From Candidatus Mediterraneibacter guildfordensis (lineage in GTDB: Bacteria; Bacillota; Clostridia; Lachnospirales; Lachnospiraceae), in the NCBI GenBank assembly GCA_019112735.1, contig DXIS01000014.1, forward strand, positions 1-64,000: 64,000 bases of DNA. Reading direction: 5' to 3'. Within the stretch, counting starts at the first letter, position 1. Every line of letters begins with the position of its first letter. Positions 55,797-63,489 of this stretch are shown in pieces. The position numbers and the translations under genes were made by a program. A model generated the notes under the pieces. The model worked only from the letters and a program-made list of their open reading frames with translations, did not search any database and had not been told where the DNA came from.

Positions 55797-56396
55797 TCAG
55801 TCCGGCTGCTGCCCGTCGTGCGCCATCCACCGGCACTCCGTCAGTTCCATATGCGAGAATACCGCTTTAAATGACGATTCTTCCGGCGAACAGGCATAGA
55901 TGCCGAACCGGATCTTTCCTTTTCCTTTATGCATATGACAGATGCGCATCTGCCGGAAATGCGCTCCGTCCTCAGAGCACTCGATACAATAATCGTCCTC
56001 TCTCCGGCTGAACCGATACCACATGGACTTCACGTCCGCCGGTATGACCGTCGTCGCCCAGTCCGACCAGCCCTCGTTCGTAACCACGCTGCCCAGATGC
56101 TGATACTCGTCATTCTCATACTCGATGGAACCTTTCAGCCAGTTCTCGCTGTCCAGATACATCACGATCCCGCACTGGTCGAAACGGTGATGGCTGTCTG
56201 CGAACTCCGTTTTCACGACAAAACTGAAATACTGTTCCTCCGTCTCCATCTGAAAGACCGGCGCGTTGTCATTGCGGAAATGATAATACGTGCGCTGCCA
56301 CAGATCTGTGTGCGGTTTCGTAACGATCTCCACTGTGCCGTCTGTGATCCGGAAATGCTCCGGCTGTCTTGTCCAGCTAAATTTTGTCAGGTTCAT
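55797..56396 (-). CDS. DUF1349 family protein
   Basis: 199 residues, predicted concanavalin-like beta-sandwich. FRITDGTVEIVTKPHTDLWQ, DQCGIVMYLDSENWLKGSIE and SVVTNEGWSDWATTVIP match DUF1349 (YoaR/regulation-of-arabinose-type proteins). The function is unclear; a carbohydrate-related role is often suggested. It overlaps the upstream gene by 20 bp. Confidence 0.85.
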   Translation of the reverse strand: MNLTKFSWTRQPEHFRITDGTVEIVTKPHTDLWQRTYYHFRNDNAPVFQMETEEQYFSFVVKTEFADSHHRFDQCGIVMYLDSENWLKGSIEYENDEYQHLGSVVTNEGWSDWATTVIPADVKSMWYRFSRREDDYCIECSEDGAHFRQMRICHMHKGKGKIRFGIYACSPEESSFKAVFSHMELTECRWMAHDGQQPD

Positions 56397-57201
56397 TATT
56401 ACTCCTCCTTGATATCAGCCTTGCATATTTATTCTCTGATTCCTCATCTACTTTTATATAACCATGTTCAATCATCACATCGATCCGCTTCGCATACCAC
56501 CAGTCTCTTACTCCGCCCGGATGATTTCCAAGTATATTTCCAATGACAACGGCTTCTTTCTGCGGTTGATCCGTGATTTCCTTCTTAATCAGGAAATCAT
56601 AGAAATCTTCTGGAACTCCTGTCAGCCGTCCATTAACCACTGCCCGAAGCGGACTGTTATCTTCCCAAAGTTCCTGCCATAATGATGCATAATACAGCAG
56701 ATCTCTTTTCTTCAGTGTTCTCTCTTCTAATGTAAATCCCATCAGTTCTTCTACCGGTACTTCACCCCAGTTGCTGTAAATGACCGCATAATCTTCCCTC
56801 TCTATATAATCCGGTAGTTTTACAGCAAACACATCATTTTCATATTTCTGCAGTTCATTACAGATATGATAAAAACCACAGGTTGAATACGGTGCATCAC
56901 TGTACCATATCCTGACCGGCTTTCCAGCCTGCAAATATGCCAGCAGCCGTTCCATTTCCCGGCAGTACATATTCCCTGTCTCCCGCAGTTCTCTGTCCAT
57001 TTCCTCATCTCTGCCCCATTGTTCCTGAGCATACATAGAATAGATCAGTTCTTTGCGGTAAATGCTGTCGACAGGCTCCCTGATATCACCGATATCCAGG
57101 AGAAATCCGAGGCAGATCACTTCTTCATCGTTGTCATTTTTACACCGCTTTGCCATTTTCATGGAACCGGCTTCACTTTCTCCGAACATGATCTCGATCA
57201 C
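56377..57201 (-). CDS. DUF1835/DUF3658 family protein
   Basis: 274 residues. The start IEIMFGESEAGSMKMAKRC is the DUF1835 hallmark and the region VRIWYSDAPYSTCGFYHICN continues it. The C-terminal 80 residues resemble DUF3658 (RDWWYAKRIDVMIEHGYIKV). Function unknown. It lies 20 bp after a GNAT gene and overlaps the DUF1349 gene. Confidence 0.83.
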   Translation of the reverse strand: MIEIMFGESEAGSMKMAKRCKNDNDEEVICLGFLLDIGDIREPVDSIYRKELIYSMYAQEQWGRDEEMDRELRETGNMYCREMERLLAYLQAGKPVRIWYSDAPYSTCGFYHICNELQKYENDVFAVKLPDYIEREDYAVIYSNWGEVPVEELMGFTLEERTLKKRDLLYYASLWQELWEDNSPLRAVVNGRLTGVPEDFYDFLIKKEITDQPQKEAVVIGNILGNHPGGVRDWWYAKRIDVMIEHGYIKVDEESENKYARLISRRSNNEPDKI

Positions 57202-57221
57202 AATCGTTCCTCCTTCCGGCT

Positions 57222-57737
57222 CTACAGTTCTTTCATATAAAACCGGTCCATGGTGCTGTGCACGACTGTCTCCGGCCGCCCGATCAGATGAAATCCATAC
57301 TTCTCATACATGTGCATGGCTACATCCAGATTGGAATGTGTCTCAAGATACAATCTCCGAAAACCTGCTCCCCGGGCATATTCCTCTATTGTCTTCATTA
57401 GCATTCTCCCGTATCCCCGGCCTTTCCATCCGTCCGCCACATAGAGTTTCTGAACTTCCGCACAATCATCAATTCCCGGGAATTCCGCGACACCCGCTCC
57501 GCCGATCACCCGGCCGCTCTCATCCGTCAGGATGAAGTACACCCTCTCATCCGTTCCGATGTTATAATAACTGCTCAGATGATCCAGTTCCGGATCAAAA
57601 TACGCCGTTCCAAGGATGTCCATGTGATATCGTTCCAGATTCGCACGGATGATCGCCGCGATCGCAGCGTCGTCATCTTCCGTGATCATGTGCATATTTC
57701 TTTCCTTCAGCCATGCCTCTGTTTTCTGTCTGTCCAT
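57222..57737 (-). CDS. GNAT acetyltransferase
   Basis: 171 residues. VQKLYVADGWKGRGYGRMLM is motif A and MHMYEKYGFHLIGRPETVVH is motif B. Segment GGAGVAEFPGIDDCAEVQKL shows the usual beta strand before motif A. Substrate unknown. An extended -10 promoter precedes it. Confidence 0.92.
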   Translation of the reverse strand: MDRQKTEAWLKERNMHMITEDDDAAIAAIIRANLERYHMDILGTAYFDPELDHLSSYYNIGTDERVYFILTDESGRVIGGAGVAEFPGIDDCAEVQKLYVADGWKGRGYGRMLMKTIEEYARGAGFRRLYLETHSNLDVAMHMYEKYGFHLIGRPETVVHSTMDRFYMKEL

Positions 57738-57771
57738 AATATCTCTCTTCCGTCAAACACTTTACCTGATT

Positions 57772-57780
57772 ATTATACCA
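57772..57780 (-). promoter_or_regulatory. Extended -10 promoter for the GNAT gene
   Basis: On the minus strand TGGTATAAT (57780-57772), about 35 bp before the start codon; no good -35 box is seen. Confidence 0.55.
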
Positions 57781-57878
57781 CCCGCACGCCGCTGCTTCCA
57801 TTGTTTTCTATGTTCTTGATTTTATTACCGCGCTGGAGTACCATGAAGGAAATGATATGACAAAAAGGAGCGTTCCAA

Positions 57879-58385
57879 ATGCGAGAAATGCGTCTAAATA
57901 AACGGGAAATTAAAGATCCGGACATGCTCCGGGACATCATTGAGTCCTGCGATATTGTCAGGCTCGGCCTGCGCGACCGTGACGGCATGTTTATTGTGCC
58001 TGTGAATTATGGATATGATATCGAGACCGACGGGACCGGCCTGAAGCTGACCCTCTATATCCACGGAGCAAGGGAAGGCCGGAAAGCGGAAGCTTTTGCT
58101 GCTGATCCGTCTGTCGCTCTTGAGATGGACTGCATGGACGGGATCATCACCGGAGACTATACATGCAGTTATTCCTGCGCCTACCGCAGCATCATGGGCA
58201 ACGGCACGATCCGTGAACTGACCGGGGAACAGGAAAAGATCCATGCACTGACCCGGATCATGGAACACATGGCGCCCGGCGCACGCATCGAATTCCGTCC
58301 CGAAATGCTGGAACGGACAGGCGTTTACCGCATCGATGTAAAAAATTTCACAGGAAAAGAACGAAAAATGAAGCCCGCCTCTTGA
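57879..58385 (+). CDS. Pyridoxamine-5'-phosphate-oxidase-like flavoprotein (NimA-like)
   Basis: 168 residues of the split beta-barrel FMN-binding fold. VRLGLRDRDGMFIVPVNYGY and LYIHGAREGRKAEAFAADPS match the Nim-type group annotated as pyridoxamine 5'-phosphate oxidase family, some of which reduce nitroimidazoles. GGAG lies 8 nt before the ATG. Its stop codon overlaps the -35 box of the MerR promoter. Confidence 0.88.
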   Translation: MREMRLNKREIKDPDMLRDIIESCDIVRLGLRDRDGMFIVPVNYGYDIETDGTGLKLTLYIHGAREGRKAEAFAADPSVALEMDCMDGIITGDYTCSYSCAYRSIMGNGTIRELTGEQEKIHALTRIMEHMAPGARIEFRPEMLERTGVYRIDVKNFTGKERKMKPAS

Positions 58386-58412
58386 CCTTATACCAGCTAT
58401 AAGGCGTATAAA
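58382..58412 (+). promoter_or_regulatory. MerR-type promoter/operator (19-bp spacer)
   Basis: TTGACC (58382-58387), 19-bp spacer, TATAAA (58407-58412). The spacer is filled by a perfect dyad CCTTATA-CCAGC-TATAAGG (58386-58404). An over-long spacer covered by a dyad is the classical arrangement activated by MerR proteins, so the gene downstream probably controls itself. Confidence 0.85.
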
Positions 58413-58436
58413 GAAAACAAAAAGGGGGATTTTACT

Positions 58437-59306
58437 ATGAAGTCGATCAAAGAAGCCGAACAGATCACCGGCATCACAACCCAGAATATCCGTTACTATG
58501 AAAAACAGAAACTGCTGACGCCGAAGCGCAATCATGGAAATTCCTACAGGGAATACTCCGATGAAGACATCAACCGGCTGAAAATGATCCGGCTCTTCCG
58601 GAGCCTCGACATGCCCATCGGAGATATCCGCCGGATGTTTGATGGCGACGTTTCGCTGGAAGACACAATCCGGCTGCAGATGCGCCGTCTGGAAAGCGAA
58701 AGTGAAAAACTTGCCGCTGCCCTGGATTTCTGCGGCACGATCAAGGAAACACAGCTTGCAGATCTGGATGTGGACACTTATCTTGACGAAATGAATAAAC
58801 GTGAAAAATCCGGTTCCGCATTCGCCCGCTTTGCAGAAGATTATGCCGCAGTCGTGCGCTCGGAAATGGTTCGGGATTTTTCCTTTATGCCGGACGACCG
58901 GTGTGATAAGCCGGACAAATTTACCGAAGAACTGCTGAAATACGGAGAACAGAACGGTCTCCACATGGTCATCCTCAAAGAAAGCCTGTCCCCGCGCCTT
59001 CTGATCAACGGTGTTGAGTACTGGGCGTACCGGACTTCCTCCCGTTTGGGCATTGTCGTCCACTGCGAGATGCTCCATCCTGAAGATTATATCCCGGAAG
59101 GCATGTCGGAGAAGAAATATTACCGATACCGGTTCATCTCCATTATCACCCTGCCAATCCTGCTCTTTATCCTGTGCAATCTCTGGATGGTCCGGGTAAG
59201 CTTTACCGAGCCGGAATATCTGCTGGCGTTTATCATAGCCTTCATCCTGTTTGTTGCCAACCTCTGCTTCACCTATTACTGCTACGGCAAGAACTTCCGG
59301 GGATGA
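58437..59306 (+). CDS. MerR-family regulator with C-terminal membrane anchor
   Basis: 289 residues. The MerR winged helix occupies 1-70 (EAEQITGITTQNIRYYEKQK, YREYSDEDINRLKMIRLFRS) and a coiled-coil follows (75-120). The middle part (130-225) is an unassigned sensor-like domain, and two helices at about 237-255 and 262-282 end the protein. Membrane anchoring suggests it senses an envelope or membrane signal. Its own promoter carries a MerR-type dyad. Confidence 0.88.
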   Translation: MKSIKEAEQITGITTQNIRYYEKQKLLTPKRNHGNSYREYSDEDINRLKMIRLFRSLDMPIGDIRRMFDGDVSLEDTIRLQMRRLESESEKLAAALDFCGTIKETQLADLDVDTYLDEMNKREKSGSAFARFAEDYAAVVRSEMVRDFSFMPDDRCDKPDKFTEELLKYGEQNGLHMVILKESLSPRLLINGVEYWAYRTSSRLGIVVHCEMLHPEDYIPEGMSEKKYYRYRFISIITLPILLFILCNLWMVRVSFTEPEYLLAFIIAFILFVANLCFTYYCYGKNFRG

Positions 59307-59307
59307 G

Positions 59308-59682
59308 CTATTTCCGGTCGGAGAAGCACGCCGCTTCTTCCACCCAGGCCATCAGCTCATCATCGATCTCCGAAAGTTCCGAGATCAGTACGTGATGGGT
59401 CCAGCGGTTCGGATACGGCTCCGTGGCAATATCGATCCGCGGGGAAACTGCCCGGTGATCCAGTCCGAAAGTAACTACGATGTAGCTGTCCGGGCAGTCT
59501 TTCTTTTTTCTTACTCTCGCAAAAGACACACAGGCAAACATATGCCTGTTGTAGAAAGAAATCTGTGTCTTTTGAACTTTAATCCTTGCCTCTGGTACAT
59601 GTTCCGTAACGCATTTCTCAAATTTGTCATAGAGAGGAAATGCATCCGGATGGGAATCAAAAAATTGTAATATTTCTTCCAT
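59308..59682 (-). CDS. Small DUF5655-like protein
   Basis: 124 residues. IKVQKTQISFYNRHMFACVS and WTHHVLISELSEIDDELMAW resemble the DUF5655/YdhG-like group often found in Clostridia; the assignment is by pattern only. No catalytic site is evident. It ends 2 bp from the end of the MerR gene on the other strand and follows the HTH-GNAT gene by 2 bp. Confidence 0.7.
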   Translation of the reverse strand: MEEILQFFDSHPDAFPLYDKFEKCVTEHVPEARIKVQKTQISFYNRHMFACVSFARVRKKKDCPDSYIVVTFGLDHRAVSPRIDIATEPYPNRWTHHVLISELSEIDDELMAWVEEAACFSDRK

Positions 59683-59684
59683 AA

Positions 59685-60779
59685 TCAGCCTCTTTTCATA
59701 AACAAAATCGGATAGGGATTCCCCTGCTTATCAAGTTCCGATCTTTCACGGACTGCAAATCCCATATGTTCATAGAATCCTCTCGCCTGGGGATTCTGTT
59801 CATTGACAACGAGTTCATTCACGCCATACTTCTCCATCCCGTATTCCAGCAGCTTTCTGCCAAGCCCCCTGCCCCGTTTTTCCGGAGAAATGAACAGCAT
59901 TTCCAGTTTATGTCCGTCAATGCCCATGAACGCGACCGGATCACCGGCCGTATCTGTTTCGACGATCAGGATTGGAACGGCTGTCAGCGCATCCGGTACA
60001 TATTCTTTAATCTTTTTAATTTCAGCATCTGACAGAAACAGATGCGTTTCTCTTACAGATTTCTCCCATACTCTGAGCAGTTGTTGAACCAGCCCGGGCG
60101 TTCTGTCTTTAATCCCAATTTCTTTCATAATCATGTTGTTCTCTTTCTTTTTTATACTGCCAGCGATCAGGATAATACCAAATAATGCTACAATAAAGAG
60201 GATTACGATCCAGATTGGAGAAAGGACCCAGATCCACGGCCAGTCAATATATCCAAGCAGCTTGAACGCGATAAAAAGCACCGTCAGCGCGCTGGTAAAT
60301 CCCATCCCGGTATTCTCAATCTTCCTGTTCTTTATCATCTGCCATATACTGAGTTTCGTCACTGCCCCGGCAAATAGAATGAGCAGACCGGCACTTGTCA
60401 CCAGGATTCCTTTCGTCCGCTCAAAATCTCCCAGCGCAGGAAGAAACAGGACCACAACCGCGACAGCCATCAGAAAATCAGCGCCATGCTCTATCTTTTT
60501 CTGCAGTCTGCTCTTTCCAAGCACATCATATAGAACTTCATCGGATTTTTCGAGAACATCCTTCTCCTCGATCCGCTCACCGTTAAACAATTCCGTCAAA
60601 GATATTTCCAGAATATCGCAAAGCGGCTGAAACAAAGTCGGATCTGGAAGACTTCTTCCGTTTTCCCACTTTGAAACAGCCTTATTGCTGACTCCAAGTT
60701 TTTCGCCCAACTGCGATTGTGTCAGATTTTTTTCTTTTCTCAGTTCACTGATAAATCTGCCTGTTTTTATCTGATCCAT
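59685..60779 (-). CDS. Fusion of XRE regulator, four-helix membrane domain and GNAT acetyltransferase
   Basis: 364 residues. An XRE helix-turn-helix (10-65: ISELRKEKNLTQSQLGEKLG, VSNKAVSKWENGRSLPDPTL) is followed by four hydrophobic segments (about 100-118, 122-140, 160-175, 180-205). A GNAT domain fills 218-364 (SVRETHLFLSDAEIKKIKEY, LFISPEKRGRGLGRKLLEYG, FYEHMGFAVRERS). In related genomes the membrane XRE regulator and this GNAT type are usually separate proteins. The junction KKKENNMIMKEIGIKD contains the methionine that would start a free GNAT, so the fusion may have arisen by loss of a stop. An operator-like palindrome lies upstream. Confidence 0.87.
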   Translation of the reverse strand: MDQIKTGRFISELRKEKNLTQSQLGEKLGVSNKAVSKWENGRSLPDPTLFQPLCDILEISLTELFNGERIEEKDVLEKSDEVLYDVLGKSRLQKKIEHGADFLMAVAVVVLFLPALGDFERTKGILVTSAGLLILFAGAVTKLSIWQMIKNRKIENTGMGFTSALTVLFIAFKLLGYIDWPWIWVLSPIWIVILFIVALFGIILIAGSIKKKENNMIMKEIGIKDRTPGLVQQLLRVWEKSVRETHLFLSDAEIKKIKEYVPDALTAVPILIVETDTAGDPVAFMGIDGHKLEMLFISPEKRGRGLGRKLLEYGMEKYGVNELVVNEQNPQARGFYEHMGFAVRERSELDKQGNPYPILFMKRG

Positions 60780-60806
60780 GCGATTTGCCCTCTCTGCTCT
60801 GATTCT

Positions 60807-60827
60807 ATTTCTTCTGAAGAAATCATA
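60807..60827 (-). promoter_or_regulatory. Promoter and operator palindrome of the XRE-GNAT gene
   Basis: The -10 box TATGAT (60827-60822, minus strand) overlaps a palindrome ATTTCTTC-T-GAAGAAAT (60807-60823), about 30 bp before the start codon. Autoregulation by the encoded XRE domain is likely. Confidence 0.6.
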
Positions 60828-60880
60828 GCATACATGCAGAGCTAAAGCTATCCACCGATGGTAGACAGATCATTTTCCCA

Positions 60881-61867
60881 CTATCCTTCCACATATTTCA
60901 GATACGGAACGAATTCTCCTTCACATTCTGCCAGCATAATCTGTGCATCGTCCGTCTCGTATATCTTTGTCCCTTCCGGCAGGACTATTGCATCCCAATC
61001 CTCAAAATCACCGTCTGCGTCCGTCTCCTCTATCGTTCCGACCAATTCTCCCGCCGTGAGATCCTGCTCCGTTACCCAGTCCACATCTTCAGCATTCACG
61101 AAAGCAGTGTCTTCGTACACAAACATATCTATCGCGCTGTCATTTAAATAAAGGGTCTCCGGTGTCAGCAGTTCCGGCGACCCGCCTGTCGTATCCCCGC
61201 ATCCGGAAATAAGTCCTGTTATTTCCGCTTCCTCTACAGTCCCGTTTGATTTATACGTCACAAGAAGATACTGGTCGCCATCCAGTTTCCAGATATCCTG
61301 TTCCGGACTGACTTTCCTGACCGGATCATCCCATACACTGATGAGCTGTCCGCGTTTGTACCCCTTAAGTTCCCGCAGATTCTCCATCTGCAGTGATTGC
61401 AGCCCAGGCAGATTATCTGCACTTGGGGTATGATAATATGCGTACAGCCAGATCAGCCACAGAACCGTCATAACAAGGACTGTTGTCCGCACCCTCCGGA
61501 GAGTCCTGTTCGCCCTTGCTCTCTGCCGTTCTGTTCCTTTTAATAAATATACCGGAACACACAGGGTGCATCCAACCGCCGCGACAGTAAGAAGAAGCAA
61601 AAGCTCGAACGTATATATGAAACTGAACCCCATTATATAACAGAACACCCCTGCTGCCAGAAACACCATTGCAAAGAGCGCGCATATTTTCCCTGCTATA
61701 TCATTTGCGTACTCCCAGCTTTCTCTGTCAGCTTCCGCTTCTTTTACATGATAACCGATCTTGAAATCCGGAAACTCCGAGTGTTTTCTTCTGACAATAT
61801 ATGCGATTGCTCCAAGAATAGCTGCTTCCAGAATATAGATCAGCAACAGAATAAAATCCCCATTCAT
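60881..61867 (-). CDS. SdpI-like membrane protein with C-terminal extracytoplasmic domain
   Basis: 328 residues. The N-terminal part has helices at about 5-23, 62-80, 84-110 and 130-145; the first loop FKIGYHVKEAEADRESWEYA, NDIAGKICALF is the SdpI/YhfL signature (Y-H-x5-A-S-W-x2-A-N). The C-terminal 180 residues (150-328) are acidic, not recognised, and probably outside the membrane. SdpI proteins give immunity to SDP-like toxins in Bacillus; no toxin gene is recognisable nearby. Confidence 0.78.
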   Translation of the reverse strand: MNGDFILLLIYILEAAILGAIAYIVRRKHSEFPDFKIGYHVKEAEADRESWEYANDIAGKICALFAMVFLAAGVFCYIMGFSFIYTFELLLLLTVAAVGCTLCVPVYLLKGTERQRARANRTLRRVRTTVLVMTVLWLIWLYAYYHTPSADNLPGLQSLQMENLRELKGYKRGQLISVWDDPVRKVSPEQDIWKLDGDQYLLVTYKSNGTVEEAEITGLISGCGDTTGGSPELLTPETLYLNDSAIDMFVYEDTAFVNAEDVDWVTEQDLTAGELVGTIEETDADGDFEDWDAIVLPEGTKIYETDDAQIMLAECEGEFVPYLKYVEG

Positions 61868-61891
61868 ACCCGCGCTCTTCCCCTCTTCTTT

Positions 61892-62092
61892 TTACTGATA
61901 CTCCACAATAATCTTCTTACACTTTGCGCATCTGTACCCTGCGATCCGGTCTCCATTCATCCGTGCAGCCACGACTGGTTCGCTGTTCAGCCGGAATGCA
62001 TCTGTACCGCCGGCATCTTTCCACTCCATTGCAGCGCCCAGCGCGCAAATCTTTCCTTCCTGCATTTCATATCCACAAAACGGACATTTCAT
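61892..62092 (-). CDS. Small zinc-ribbon protein
   Basis: 66 residues with MKCPFCGYEMQEGKIC near the start and GYRCAKCKKIIVEY at the end, giving two CxxC pairs that likely bind one zinc (PF20097/DUF6487 type). The ATG at 62092 follows GGAGG by 8 nt. Partner unknown. Confidence 0.8.
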   Translation of the reverse strand: MKCPFCGYEMQEGKICALGAAMEWKDAGGTDAFRLNSEPVVAARMNGDRIAGYRCAKCKKIIVEYQ

Positions 62093-62135
62093 CTTTACCA
62101 CCTCCCATCAACACTATAATCCGATTGTGCTACGA

Positions 62136-62477
62136 TTACATAGCCACCCAGACCCCTGCAAGGAATGTCAACATGCCTAAGATCCTGCCCGCGATCCTTG
62201 CTTTCCTATATCCAAGCAGATTGACAGTCTCTGGAGTTATCAATGGAAAAACCATTATTACCACGCCCATCAGTATGATCCCCGAACCGATCACAACGTC
62301 CTCACCGGCGAATACACCCGCCAGTAACAGGATCATTCCCATCCCAAGTCCGGCCAGAAAATATTTTATTGCTTTCTGATCTTTTACGGTGCGCTCCCTG
62401 TAAAGTTCCGCACATTTATCCGAACAAAATTGTATGTCCGATGACATTTTTCTTCCGCAATAGCTACACTTTCTCAC
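62136..62477 (-). CDS. Zinc-finger membrane protein (DUF2116-like)
   Basis: 113 residues. The N-terminal zinc ribbon KCSYCGRKMSSDIQFCSDKC (CxxC...CxxxC) is followed by three helices (about 40-55, 58-78, 90-110). The GTG start at 62477 has GGAGG 10 nt upstream and overlaps the end of the preceding gene by 14 nt; the longer frame to 62564 lacks support. Function unknown. Confidence 0.75.
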   Translation of the reverse strand: MRKCSYCGRKMSSDIQFCSDKCAELYRERTVKDQKAIKYFLAGLGMGMILLLAGVFAGEDVVIGSGIILMGVVIMVFPLITPETVNLLGYRKARIAGRILGMLTFLAGVWVAM

Positions 62478-62877
62478 AGGATTTTTTCCTCCATTCAACA
62501 CGGCATTGTCCGGTTGCATTATAAAATTGAAAAATAATGCAATATCTCTTTCCTCTTTCCACATTAATATCAGCTTTACTTATTGCATCCTGGCACATAA
62601 TCAATTTTCTTTTCCGTGTATCACATAATTTCATAATCATTTTCCCCTGCCTGATTTCTGAATGAAAATTCATCTCATATGTGCCTTCATCCGGAAATCT
62701 AATCACTCTCCGCACCTGTCCCCGGCACAAAACGAAATGCAGGTCGGCGTTACCGTCACGCCTTATATATCCTGTAAACACTGCTGCGATCTTAGCGCTG
62801 AATAAAAGCCATCCACTAATATACAACAAATAAAACAACAAACATATAACAGCAAAAAAAATAATCGTCAATATCAT
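62464..62877 (-). CDS. Small membrane-anchored protein of unknown function
   Basis: 137 residues, not recognised. One N-terminal hydrophobic segment (2-35) precedes a soluble, beta-rich part (FVLCRGQVRRVIRFPDEGTY, GKRYCIIFQFYNATGQC). It overlaps the zinc-finger membrane protein gene, suggesting a pair. The DNA is more AT-rich than average for the window. Confidence 0.65.
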   Translation of the reverse strand: MILTIIFFAVICLLFYLLYISGWLLFSAKIAAVFTGYIRRDGNADLHFVLCRGQVRRVIRFPDEGTYEMNFHSEIRQGKMIMKLCDTRKRKLIMCQDAISKADINVERGKRYCIIFQFYNATGQCRVEWRKKSCEKV

Positions 62878-62941
62878 AAATTTCTCCTTAAAGCTGACAA
62901 ATTATCGCCCCATCAGCTCCCTGGCTAAATATATTATCTTC

Positions 62942-63016
62942 TTATTTTAACTTTCCCAGCGCATGCATGATTCCCTTTTCGTCAAGGTATTTATAAATCC
63001 GTTCACTAATCAGCAT
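62942..63016 (-). other. 24-codon ORF resembling the start of an XRE regulator
   Basis: MLISERIYKYLDEKGIMHAL and GKLK, then a stop. The ATG lies four bases after GGAGAG, inside the end of the GNAT gene. ISERI-x-LDEKGI is how many XRE proteins begin, so this may be a truncated regulator or a chance frame. Confidence 0.3.
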
Positions 63017-63485
63017 TTTTTCTCTCCATCACATAATTGGTCAGCAGTACGCCGTTCCTCTCCACCTGCTGTTCTCTCACTGTTTTATATCCTCTTTTCT
63101 CAAAAAATGGTCTGGCTGTTATTGAGGCATGGGTCAGATATCTGTCCGCTTCGATTTCTTTTTCCAGCCTGTCGCAGAGTGCAGAGGCGACACCCTGGCG
63201 CTGATGATCTTTATGTACATAGAGCCGGTCCAGATAACCGGACCGGTCCATATCCGCAAATCCGATCACGATCTCACCGGCAGCATTACTTTCGTCTTTC
63301 TCTACTGCCACATACGTTACATGCTCCAGAAACGACCGGTTCCATGCGTCCGCGTCCACCTTGCCGGATGCCCAGGCTTTCAGCTGTTCTTCCGTATAAT
63401 CTGCTGCATTGACCGTGTGCACCGTATCGTAGAAAAGTCTGATAATTTCCCGGATATCATTCCTGTTGTATCTTCTCAGTTTCAT
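63006..63485 (-). CDS. GNAT acetyltransferase
   Basis: 159 residues. DRLYVHKDHQRQGVASALCD is motif A and FFEKRGYKTVREQQVERNGV is motif B; the start LRRYNRNDIREIIRLFYDTV is typical of the YiiD/putative N-acetyltransferase group. The ATG at 63485 has AGGAG just upstream and lies 4 bp after the stop of the upstream partial gene. Substrate unknown. Confidence 0.92.
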   Translation of the reverse strand: MKLRRYNRNDIREIIRLFYDTVHTVNAADYTEEQLKAWASGKVDADAWNRSFLEHVTYVAVEKDESNAAGEIVIGFADMDRSGYLDRLYVHKDHQRQGVASALCDRLEKEIEADRYLTHASITARPFFEKRGYKTVREQQVERNGVLLTNYVMERKNAD

Positions 63486-63489
63486 CACT

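Noticed and set aside
57894-59078. 394-codon open frame on the minus strand opposite the PNPOx-like and MerR genes
   Set aside because: It lies antisense to two well-supported genes, spans their intergenic operator, has no recognisable domain and no ribosome site.
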